From assembly GCA_013360825.1 (NCBI GenBank), contig JABWAY010000267.1:1-5740 (forward strand): DNA of 5,740 bases, in the 5' to 3' direction. Below the pieces are notes generated by a model, which worked only from the letters and a program-made list of their open reading frames with translations, was not told the DNA's origin and searched no databases. Of the stretch, positions 1-5,609 are shown piece after piece (the stretch's first letter is position 1; every line of letters starts with the position of its first letter). Source of the stretch: Candidatus Brocadiia bacterium (GTDB lineage Bacteria; Planctomycetota; MHYJ01; WSZJ01). The position numbers were made by a program, and so were the translations under genes.

Positions 1-48
1 CCTGCGCCAGTTGCTTCGTCACTCGCTCCTCCCTTTGAGGCGCGCAGG

Positions 49-121
49 GTGACATTTCTACTTGGACGCAGTGGTGACATAATCACGTGGCATCGACAGA
101 ACGCCAAGTCGACGTTGACAG
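49..121. repeat. TGACA-type direct repeats, possible insertion-sequence end
   Basis: The motif GTGACAT occurs at 49-55 and 74-80. Each copy begins a related 16-base unit: positions 50-65 and 75-90 match at 11 of 16 bases, and both end in TGG. Two further variants, TCGACAG at 93-99 and TTGACAG at 115-121, follow. ACTTGG (60-65) is also repeated in inverted orientation as CCAAGT (104-109). Closely spaced TGACA units of this form are, from memory, typical of the ends of some DDE-transposase insertion sequences (IS21- or IS481-like). No transposase is visible: the frames entering from the left edge stop at 38, 51 and 141 without a recognisable product. The body of any element would have to lie left of the window, or this is a remnant. 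Chance or a regulatory repeat remains possible. Confidence 0.3.
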
Positions 122-144
122 CCCCCGCCGGATCTCCGTAAGAT
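115..144 (+). promoter_or_regulatory. Sigma70-like promoter of rpmH
   Basis: A perfect -35 hexamer TTGACA (115-120) is followed after 18 bases by TAAGAT (139-144), which matches the -10 consensus at 4 of 6 positions. Transcription would start near 151, giving a short leader of about 17 bases that contains the rpmH ribosome binding site (GGAG, 157-160). An AT-richer stretch is notable in such GC-rich DNA. A perfect 6-base inverted repeat (GGATCT at 130-135, AGATCC at 141-146) overlaps the -10 element. The -35 falls inside the last TGACA repeat. Confidence 0.6.
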
Positions 145-168
145 CCCCGCCCCATTGGAGATCGACGC

Positions 169-480
169 ATGAGCTTCACCTACAAGCCGCACGTCAGGAA
201 GCGCAAGAACAAGGCGGGCTTCCGCGCGCGGATGGCGACCAGGTCGGGCCGGAAAATCCTGAACGCAAAGCGCCGCCGCGGCGCGTGGAAGCTGTCCGCT
301 TCGGACGAGCACGCGGTGAGGACGCACAAGATGCCGCTTCCGCGCAAATCCAGCAAGGCGGGGAAGACGACGAAGCCGTACAACCACAACTGGCAGAAGA
401 TCAAGCGGAAGAAGCTTCGCGAGGCGGAGAAGAAGCGTCGGTTTCTGGCGAGGCAGTCGAAGCCGCCGGGTCAGAAGTAG
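169..480 (+). CDS. rpmH: Large ribosomal subunit protein bL34 with long basic C-terminal extension
   Basis: This is bL34, a small rRNA-binding protein of the 50S subunit. Residues 1-45 carry the whole family signature: an N-terminal T-Y-x-P, the run of basic residues at 10-15, then GFRARMATRSGRKIL (17-31) and the closing KRRRG-x-x-KLSAS (35-45). Normal bL34 ends there at about 44-50 residues. This protein continues without a stop to residue 103. The extra 58 residues are very basic, with a Pro/Ser/Lys linker (about 55-70) followed by a probable charged helix (about 74-97) rich in Lys, Arg and Glu. I do not recognise the extension as a known domain. The ATG is preceded by GGAG at 157-160 with 8 bases spacing, so the start is secure. 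The usual partner rnpA does not follow; ygiQ lies 107 bases downstream. The core assignment is firm; the role of the tail, probably extra rRNA contacts, is inference. Confidence 0.92.
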   Translation: MSFTYKPHVRKRKNKAGFRARMATRSGRKILNAKRRRGAWKLSASDEHAVRTHKMPLPRKSSKAGKTTKPYNHNWQKIKRKKLREAEKKRRFLARQSKPPGQK

Positions 481-497
481 GGCACGGGCGTGAGGGG

Positions 498-524
498 CGC
501 CGGCGCGGCTGAGGCCGCGCGGCG
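498..524 (+). other. GC-rich stem-loop in the rpmH-ygiQ gap
   Basis: Positions 498-509 pair with 514-524 to form an 11-base-pair stem with one bulged G (503) and the tetraloop TGAG (510-513). A weaker 5-base inverted repeat (526-530 with 539-543) follows. No T-run comes after either stem, so a canonical intrinsic terminator is not supported. It may attenuate read-through from the highly expressed rpmH into ygiQ or protect the rpmH transcript 3' end. In DNA this GC-rich some self-complementarity is expected by chance, though 11 pairs is long. Confidence 0.4.
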
Positions 525-587
525 TCCGCCATCGAGAGGGCGGTCCCGAGGCGCAGCCGACGGTCCGTCCCGAGTCGAGGAGGAGCC

Positions 588-2546
588 ATGGATCAGGGTG
601 TGTTCCGGGCCGGGGTCGCCGCGCCCGAGTGGTCCGCGAATCCGCAGCGCGGGGTCTGGCGCGATTCCGGGATGTTTCCGCCGACGACGCCGGAGGAAGT
701 CCGTGCGCGCGGGTGGGACGAGGTGGACATCGTCCTGGTGAGCGGGGACGCGTACGTCGATCATCCTGCGTTCGGGACGGCGATCGTGGCGCGGCTGCTG
801 GAGAAGCACGGCTACCGGGTGGCAGTGCTGGCGCAGCCCGACTGGCGGAGTGCGGCGGAGTTCGCGGCGTTCGGGAGGCCGCGGCTGTTTTTCGGCGTGA
901 CGGCCGGGGTGCTGGATTCGATGGTGAACCACTACACCGGGAACAAGAAGGTGCGGCGGAACGACGACTACGGGCCCGGGGGGAAGGCGGGGTTCCGCCC
1001 GAACCGCGCGGTGACGGTCTATGCGAACCGGATCCGGGAGGCGTTCCCGGGGGCGCCGATCATTCTCGGGGGGATCGAGGCGTCGCTGCGGCGGTTCGCG
1101 CACTACGACTACTGGGACGACAAGGTGCGGCGGTCGATCCTGTTCGACACGCGCGCGGACCTGCTGCTGTACGGGATGGCGGACGGCACGATCATCGAGG
1201 TGGCGCGGCGGATTGCGGCGGGGAAGGGTCCGCAGGGGTGCCGGGATCTGCAGGGGGTGAGTTATGTGACGAAGGACCTCTCGGCGGTCCCGAATCCGGC
1301 GAAGCTGCACCCGTTCGAGATCGTCGCGGTGGACAAGTGGAAGTATGCGCGCTCGTTCAAGGAGTACTTCGGGGAGCAGAACCCCTGGAGGGCGCGTCCG
1401 GTCGTGCAGGCGCACGGCGACTGGTGGGTGGTGCAGAACCGGCCGGCGATCCCGCTGGACGAGAAGGAGATGGACGAGGTCCACGCGCTTCCGTACACGC
1501 GGCGCTGGCATCCGAAGTACGACGCTGCGGGCGGTGTGCCGGCGCTCGAGACGGTGCGCTGGTCGATCACGTCCCACCGGGGTTGCTATGGGGCATGCTC
1601 GTTCTGCGCGATCTATTTCCACCAGGGGGGATGGATCTCTTCTCGCAGCGAGAAGAGCGTGGTGGCGGAGGCGACGGCGATGGCGGGGGATCCCGCGTTC
1701 CGGGGGTCGATCAGCGACGTCGGCGGGCCGACCGCGAACATGTACAAGACCGGGTGCGACATCGAGATCAAGAAGACCTGCCGGTTCGAGCACTGTCTGG
1801 CGCCGAGCGTCTGCAAGCACCTCAAGGTGGACCACAAGCCGTACATGAAGCTGCTGGAGGCGGTGCGGGTGGTGAAGGGGGTGAAGCATGTGCGTGTGGC
1901 GACGGGGATCCGGTACGACATGGCGACGATGCCGGGGAGCGAGGGTTTCCTGGAACTGCTGTGCAAGCACTACGTCGGCGGCCAGCTGAAGGTGGCGCCG
2001 GAGCATGCGAGCGAGAAGACGCTGCGGGCGATGAACAAGCCGCCGATTCCGAAGTACGACGAGTTCCTGCGGCAGTACCGGGCCGAGAATGCGAAGCAGG
2101 GGAAGAAGCAGTACCAGGTCCAGTACTTCATCAGCGGCCATCCCGGGTGCGACGTTCACGAGGCGATCCGGCTGGCGGAGTACATCCGGGACCAGGGGCA
2201 TTTCAACGAGCAGATCCAGGATTTCACGCCGACGCCGATGACGGCCTCGACGTGCATGTACCACTCGGGGATCGACCCGATGACGATGAAGCCCGTGCAC
2301 GTGCCGCGGTCGGCGCGGGAGCGGCGCTGGCACCGTGCGCTCTGCCAGTTCAGCGACCCGGAAAACTGGCACGACGTGCGGGAGGCGCTTCTGGCGGCGG
2401 GGCGGACGGACCTGATCGGGCATCACGAGCAGGCGCTGATCGGGCCGAAGCCGGGGCAGGTGAACCGGAAGTTCCAGCGCGCGAGGCAGGAGAACCGGAC
2501 GTATCAGCCGCAGATCATGAGCGAGCGGGACGACAAGTTCGAATAG
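588..2546 (+). CDS. ygiQ: YgiQ family radical SAM protein (UPF0313)
   Basis: A 652-residue member of the YgiQ family, cytoplasmic radical S-adenosylmethionine proteins whose substrate is not established. The N-terminal domain has the family blocks GWDEVDIVLVSGDAYVDHP (42-60), LFFGVTAG, and ILGGIEASLRR before HYDYWDD. The [4Fe-4S] cluster motif is C-x3-C-x2-C at Cys333, Cys337 and Cys340, inside RGCYGACSFCAI. It is followed by the conserved SDVGGPTANMY and a second cysteine-rich stretch (CDIEIKKTCRFEHC and a following CKH). Later come GGQLKVAPEH, then YFISGHPG and a QIQDFTPTPM block near the C-terminal DUF3362-type region. It is shorter than Escherichia coli YgiQ (about 740), mainly because the segment before the radical SAM core and the C-terminal tail are reduced. 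The ATG follows a strong GAGGAGGAG (577-585). Wobble positions are strongly G-ending. No signal peptide or membrane segment is seen. Confidence 0.95.
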   Translation: MDQGVFRAGVAAPEWSANPQRGVWRDSGMFPPTTPEEVRARGWDEVDIVLVSGDAYVDHPAFGTAIVARLLEKHGYRVAVLAQPDWRSAAEFAAFGRPRLFFGVTAGVLDSMVNHYTGNKKVRRNDDYGPGGKAGFRPNRAVTVYANRIREAFPGAPIILGGIEASLRRFAHYDYWDDKVRRSILFDTRADLLLYGMADGTIIEVARRIAAGKGPQGCRDLQGVSYVTKDLSAVPNPAKLHPFEIVAVDKWKYARSFKEYFGEQNPWRARPVVQAHGDWWVVQNRPAIPLDEKEMDEVHALPYTRRWHPKYDAAGGVPALETVRWSITSHRGCYGACSFCAIYFHQGGWISSRSEKSVVAEATAMAGDPAFRGSISDVGGPTANMYKTGCDIEIKKTCRFEHCLAPSVCKHLKVDHKPYMKLLEAVRVVKGVKHVRVATGIRYDMATMPGSEGFLELLCKHYVGGQLKVAPEHASEKTLRAMNKPPIPKYDEFLRQYRAENAKQGKKQYQVQYFISGHPGCDVHEAIRLAEYIRDQGHFNEQIQDFTPTPMTASTCMYHSGIDPMTMKPVHVPRSARERRWHRALCQFSDPENWHDVREALLAAGRTDLIGHHEQALIGPKPGQVNRKFQRARQENRTYQPQIMSERDDKFE

Positions 2547-2561
2547 GCAGGGGGAGCGCGG

Positions 2562-2984
2562 ATGGACATCACGAGGAACCGGGAAGCGATCCGGAAGCTG
2601 CTGCAGGGGGCGCGGACGATTGCGGTGGTGGGGGCGTCGCCGAATCCGACGCGCGACTCGCACCGGATCGGTCAGTACCTGATCAGCGCCGGGTACGAGG
2701 TGATTCCGGTGAATCCGCAGTATGCGGAGATCCACGGGGTGCGGTGCTATCCGACGGTGGCGGCGATCGGGCGGCCGGTCGACATCGTGGACGTCTTCCG
2801 CCGGCCGGAGTTTGCGGGGGAGGTCGTGGACGACGCGATCGCGGCGGGGGCGAAATGCGTCTGGTTCCAGCTGGAGACGGCGGACAAGGCTGAGGCGGAC
2901 CGGGCGGACGCGGCGGGGCTGGCGACGGTCCGGAACGCGTGCACGATGGTGGTGCACCGCCAGCACGGGATCGGGAAGGCCTGA
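2562..2984 (+). CDS. CoA-binding domain protein (YccU-like, CoA_binding_2 family)
   Basis: A 140-residue single-domain Rossmann protein. The nucleotide-binding start is AVVGASPNPTRDSHRIGQYL (21-40), followed by GYEVIPVNPQ (44-53), the strand VDIVDVFRRP (73-82), KCVWFQLE (98-105) and a C-terminal NACTMVVHR (125-133). These are the landmarks of small CoA-binding proteins related to the N-terminal domain of succinyl-CoA synthetase alpha and acyl-CoA synthetases. The length is normal for the family, and there is no catalytic or ligase domain, so it probably binds CoA or a similar nucleotide without a known reaction. The ATG lies 15 bases after the ygiQ stop and has GGGGAG just upstream, so translation coupling or co-transcription with ygiQ is likely. 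It ends 27 bases from the convergent phosphomannomutase gene. The physiological role is unknown for the family. Confidence 0.9.
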   Translation: MDITRNREAIRKLLQGARTIAVVGASPNPTRDSHRIGQYLISAGYEVIPVNPQYAEIHGVRCYPTVAAIGRPVDIVDVFRRPEFAGEVVDDAIAAGAKCVWFQLETADKAEADRADAAGLATVRNACTMVVHRQHGIGKA

Positions 2985-2995
2985 GCCCGGCCGCG

Positions 2996-3009
2996 GGGGC
3001 GTCCGCCCC
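2996..3009. terminator. Weak stem-loop between convergent genes
   Basis: GGGGC (2996-3000), loop GTCC, and GCCCC (3005-3009) form a 5-base-pair stem within the 27-base gap separating two convergent genes. Its position suits a bidirectional terminator, but neither strand has a T-run after it, and such a short GC stem could be chance. Termination here may instead be Rho-dependent. Confidence 0.25.
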
Positions 3010-3011
3010 GT

Positions 3012-4364
3012 TCAGTGTCCGCCTTCGGTCTCCGGCGGGCCGACGATCCCGATGATCGTCTTCAGGATCTCATCGCGCCGCGCGGCGGTCTTCGCCTCCA
3101 GGTTGAGGCGCAGGACCGGCTCGGTGTTCGACTTCCGCACGTTGCACCACCAGTCGGCGTACTCGATCGTGATCCCGTCCAGCTGGTCCTGGCGCCCATC
3201 GGCGAACTTCTTCGTGACCGCCTCGATCGCGGCGTCCTTGTCCCTGACGTGGAAATTGATCTCGCCGGTGGCGAAGTACCGCCGGAGGGGGGCGGAGTGC
3301 GCGGACGCGGGGCGCGAGTCCCCCATGAGGACGTTCAGCATGTGAACGAAGGCGATCATCCCGCTGTCGGCGAACCAGTGGTCGCGGAAGTAGTAGTGCC
3401 CGGACAGCTCGCCTCCGAACGGGGCGTTCAGCTTCCGCACCGTCGCCTTCATGAAGGCGTGCCCCACGCGGTCCCGGACCGCCTTTCCGCCTCCCGCCTC
3501 GATCTCCTCCTTCACGACCCACGACGACCGCAGGTCATAGACCACGGACGCCCCGCGCTCCTTCGCCAGGATCCGCCGCGCGACCAGCGCCGTCACGAAG
3601 TCGCTCGGGATCCGCTCGCCTTTCTCGTCCACGAACATGCAGCGGTCCCCGTCCCCGTCGAACGCCGCGCCGAAATCCGCCTTCGTCTCCCGGACCTTCG
3701 CGACCAGCTCCCGGATGTTCTCGTCCTTGAGCGGGTTGGGCTCGTGGTTGGGGAAGCGTCCATCGGGCTCGAAGTAGAGCGGGATCACCTCGAGCGGCCA
3801 GGGCTCGAAGACCTGCCGGAAGAACTTCCCGACCATCCCGTTCGCCGTGTCGACGACGATCTTCATCGGACGTTTCGGAACCGTCAGGAACGACCGGACA
3901 TGCTTTGCGTATCCCTCCAGGATGTCGCTCTGGGCGACCAGGCCCCGGTCGGCCGACGGCGCGGGGGTCTCCTTCATCGCCGCGACCGCGCGCTCGATTT
4001 CCCGGATCCCCGCGACTTCGCTCAGCGGGATCGCGAGCTCGCGGCAGAGCTTGATCCCCGTGTACTTCCCGGGGTTGTGGGAGGCGGTCACCATCGCGCC
4101 GCCGCCGTACTTCCCGGTCCCCACGGCGTAGTAGACCATCGGCGTCGTGCACTGCCCGATGTCGACCACGTTCGTCCCCGCGTCCGCGATCCCGCGGATC
4201 AGCGCCCGCGACATCGACGGCGACGACTCGCGCGCATCGCGGCCGACCACGATCATCTTCGTCTTCAGGTACGCCGCCAGCGCGTGCCCGATCCGCTCCG
4301 CCGTCTCCTCGTGCATCTCGCCCGGGTAAATCCCCCGGATGTCGTAGGCCTTGTAGATCCCCAT
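3012..4364 (-). CDS. manB: Phosphomannomutase/phosphoglucomutase (alpha-D-phosphohexomutase, ManB type)
   Basis: A 450-residue cytoplasmic enzyme interconverting hexose 6-phosphate and 1-phosphate (mannose and/or glucose), supplying precursors for GDP-mannose or UDP-glucose and so for polysaccharides. All four active-site elements of the alpha-D-phosphohexomutase family are visible: the phosphoserine loop TASHNP (Ser95), the Mg-binding DGDGDR (236-241), the sugar-selecting loop GGELSGH (317-323) and the phosphate-binding RKSNTEPVLRLN (410-421). The N-terminal KAYDIRG (5-11) is also typical. The GGELSGH/HYYFRD and SNTEP pattern resembles the bifunctional or mannose-preferring ManB/AlgC group rather than GlmM, which carries GEQSGH. 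Length is normal and no key residue is missing. The ATG has a GAGGGGGG Shine-Dalgarno a few bases upstream and lies 23 bases after the cupin stop, consistent with the last gene of a minus-strand operon. Exact sugar preference cannot be read from sequence. Confidence 0.95.
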   Translation of the reverse strand: MGIYKAYDIRGIYPGEMHEETAERIGHALAAYLKTKMIVVGRDARESSPSMSRALIRGIADAGTNVVDIGQCTTPMVYYAVGTGKYGGGAMVTASHNPGKYTGIKLCRELAIPLSEVAGIREIERAVAAMKETPAPSADRGLVAQSDILEGYAKHVRSFLTVPKRPMKIVVDTANGMVGKFFRQVFEPWPLEVIPLYFEPDGRFPNHEPNPLKDENIRELVAKVRETKADFGAAFDGDGDRCMFVDEKGERIPSDFVTALVARRILAKERGASVVYDLRSSWVVKEEIEAGGGKAVRDRVGHAFMKATVRKLNAPFGGELSGHYYFRDHWFADSGMIAFVHMLNVLMGDSRPASAHSAPLRRYFATGEINFHVRDKDAAIEAVTKKFADGRQDQLDGITIEYADWWCNVRKSNTEPVLRLNLEAKTAARRDEILKTIIGIVGPPETEGGH

Positions 4365-4387
4365 CGTCCCCCCTCGTCAGAGCGCTC

Positions 4388-4750
4388 TCAGATGCGGACG
4401 CCCCGCGGCGCCGTCATGGTGTCGTCCTGCACGTTCCCCGTGTTCAGCGTCGAAGCGGGCTCGAAGATGAGGACCTCGGCCTCCTCGTCGGCCACGGTCC
4501 GGTGTTCCACCCCGCGCGGCACGACGTACAGTTCGCCGGGGCCGATCTCGACGGCGCCGTCCCGGAATTCGACCCGGAACCGCCCGCGCCAGCCGAGGAA
4601 CATCTCGTCCTGGTCGTCGTGCCGGTGCCAGACGAACGCACCCTTGAACTTCGCGATCCGGAGCTCCTGCCCGTTCAGCGACGCCACGATCTTCGGGCGC
4701 CAGTGTTCCGAGAACGACGCGAACTTTTCCGCGAGTGCGATGGCGTTCAT
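4388..4750 (-). CDS. Single-domain cupin, metal-binding (phosphomannose-isomerase-like fold)
   Basis: A 120-residue one-domain cupin. Motif 1 gives His42, His44 and Glu49 (WHRHDDQDEMFLGWRG, 41-56) and motif 2 gives G72-x5-P78-x-G80-x2-His83, so all four usual metal ligands are present. The tail TLNTGNV (101-107) is characteristic of a common family of small bacterial cupins often annotated as mannose-6-phosphate-isomerase-like. A catalytic isomerase role is not shown: the true type I isomerase is much larger, and type II forms are usually fused to or paired with a nucleotidyltransferase. Being next to a ManB-type mutase makes a sugar-related role tempting but unproven. The ATG is preceded by GGAGGAGAG, supporting the start. 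It lies 48 bases after the TatD gene and 23 before the mutase. A 10-base palindrome (4379-4388) spans the first base of its stop codon. Confidence 0.9.
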   Translation of the reverse strand: MNAIALAEKFASFSEHWRPKIVASLNGQELRIAKFKGAFVWHRHDDQDEMFLGWRGRFRVEFRDGAVEIGPGELYVVPRGVEHRTVADEEAEVLIFEPASTLNTGNVQDDTMTAPRGVRI

Positions 4751-4768
4751 GACGCTCTCCTCCGGGTT

Positions 4769-4793
4769 CGGGCGGGACCGCGACCCCCGCCCG
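4769..4793 (-). other. Stem-loop between the TatD and cupin genes
   Basis: CGGGCGGG (4769-4776) and CCCGCCCG (4786-4793) form a perfect 8-base-pair inverted repeat with a 9-base loop. It lies between the TatD stop (4799) and the cupin ribosome binding site. No T-run follows on the minus strand, so it is more likely an RNA-processing, stability or attenuation element than a terminator. Chance cannot be excluded in GC-rich DNA. Confidence 0.4.
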
Positions 4794-4798
4794 GGACG

Positions 4799-5599
4799 CT
4801 ACTTCGGGAGCTTCCACTTCGGGGACTGCCCGAAGAACGCATGGCAGTTGTCCCAGACGACCTTCTGGATCTCCGCCTCGCTGAACCCCTCCTGCCACAT
4901 CAGGTCCACCGTCTTCGGCACCGCCAGCGGGTCGCTCGGCCCCCAGTCCGCCGCGCTGTTCATCACGATCCGGTCCGTGCCGTACTTCTTCAGCACCGCA
5001 GCCATCCGCGGCGGCGTCATCTTCGTCACCGGGTAGATCGTGAACCCGCAGGTCACCTGCCCGCACGCGAGGGACATGTCGATCGTCTCCTCCGTGTTGT
5101 GGTCGATCAGCACCCGCTTCGTCGTCAGCCCCATCTTCTCGATCACTTTGATCGTCCGCTCCGTCCCCTGCGGCTTCTTCTGGTGCGGCGTGTGGATCAG
5201 GATCAGCTGGTTGTGCTTCTCCGCCCAGTCCATCTGCCGCTTCATGATCTCTTCTTCCGCATCCGTGATCAGGTCGAACCCCACCTCCCCGATCCCCAGG
5301 CAGTTCGGCGCGTCGACGTACTTCCACATCCCGTCCACCGCCTTCCCGGCGATCGCGTTCCGCGCTTCCTTCGGGTTCACCGCGAGGAACGTGTAATGCG
5401 CCACCCCGTACTTCTGCGCGCGGGTCGGCTCGAAGTTCGTGATGTGGGAGAAGTAGTCCCAGAAGGTCTCGGGGTATTCGCGGTCATGGCCGAGCCAGAA
5501 TCCGGGCTCGATCACGCACGCGACGCCGTTCGCCGCCATGCGCTGGTAGTCGTCGGTGGTGCGGCTGTACATGTGCACGTGCGGGTCGATGATGCGCAT
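4799..5599 (-). CDS. TatD-family metal-dependent hydrolase, EboB-like
   Basis: A 266-residue TIM-barrel amidohydrolase of the TatD group. Expected metal ligands are visible: HxH at His7/His9 in DPHVHM, Glu105 in GIGEVGFD, His136 in LILIHTPH, His167 in IDHNTEE and the terminal Asp218 in NSAADWG. Several blocks differ from classical TatD DNase and match my memory of EboB proteins of the ebo cluster: SRTTDDY (12-18), EPGFWLG (31-37), SHITNFEPTRAQ (51-62), IDHNTEET, GFTIYPVTKM (185-194) and SAADWGPSDPLAVPKT (215-230). EboB substrates are unknown; ebo genes take part in scytonemin-precursor trafficking in cyanobacteria and occur widely in bacteria. The ATG has CGGAG 5 bases upstream. The next gene in the operon is a cupin; upstream a membrane protein ends 10 bases before. 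No other ebo gene can be confirmed here. TatD-family membership is firm, EboB subtype moderately so. Confidence 0.9.
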   Translation of the reverse strand: MRIIDPHVHMYSRTTDDYQRMAANGVACVIEPGFWLGHDREYPETFWDYFSHITNFEPTRAQKYGVAHYTFLAVNPKEARNAIAGKAVDGMWKYVDAPNCLGIGEVGFDLITDAEEEIMKRQMDWAEKHNQLILIHTPHQKKPQGTERTIKVIEKMGLTTKRVLIDHNTEETIDMSLACGQVTCGFTIYPVTKMTPPRMAAVLKKYGTDRIVMNSAADWGPSDPLAVPKTVDLMWQEGFSEAEIQKVVWDNCHAFFGQSPKWKLPK

Positions 5600-5609
5600 C
5601 GCGGCTCCG

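Noticed and set aside
1..141. Open plus-strand frame entering from the left edge and ending at 139-141
   Set aside because: The 46-residue translation shows no recognisable domain and runs through the TGACA repeats and the rpmH promoter, so it is more likely non-coding.
58..387. Minus-strand 109-codon frame opposite rpmH
   Set aside because: No motif, no convincing ribosome binding site, and it lies opposite a clear bL34 gene.
87..512. A frame overlapping rpmH that might encode an overlapping RnpA, as in Thermus
   Set aside because: The translation is Glu/Ala/Gln-rich and lacks the RNR-type motif and basic character of RNase P protein.
629..2893. Plus-strand 754-codon frame overlapping ygiQ
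   Set aside because: Gly/Ala/Arg-rich low-complexity product, a shifted-frame shadow of ygiQ running across its stop into the next gene, with no motif.
471..2966. Very long minus-strand open frame (831 codons) opposite ygiQ and the CoA-binding gene
   Set aside because: Its product is an Arg/Pro/His-rich string without any domain, typical of the antisense of G-ending codons in high-GC DNA. The opposing genes have clear family motifs.
4379..4388. 10-base palindrome AGAGCGCTCT between the cupin and mutase genes, as an operator
   Set aside because: Short, made of simple GC-rich words, and it reaches the cupin stop codon. No second copy seen near a promoter.
3015..5036. Plus-strand 673-codon frame opposite the mutase and cupin genes
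   Set aside because: Product is Arg/Pro/Asp-rich without a domain, while the minus strand encodes intact enzymes throughout.
4377..5327. Minus-strand 316-codon frame overlapping the cupin and TatD genes
   Set aside because: Shifted-frame shadow with Arg/Gly/Asp-rich composition. The true frames have catalytic motifs and ribosome binding sites.
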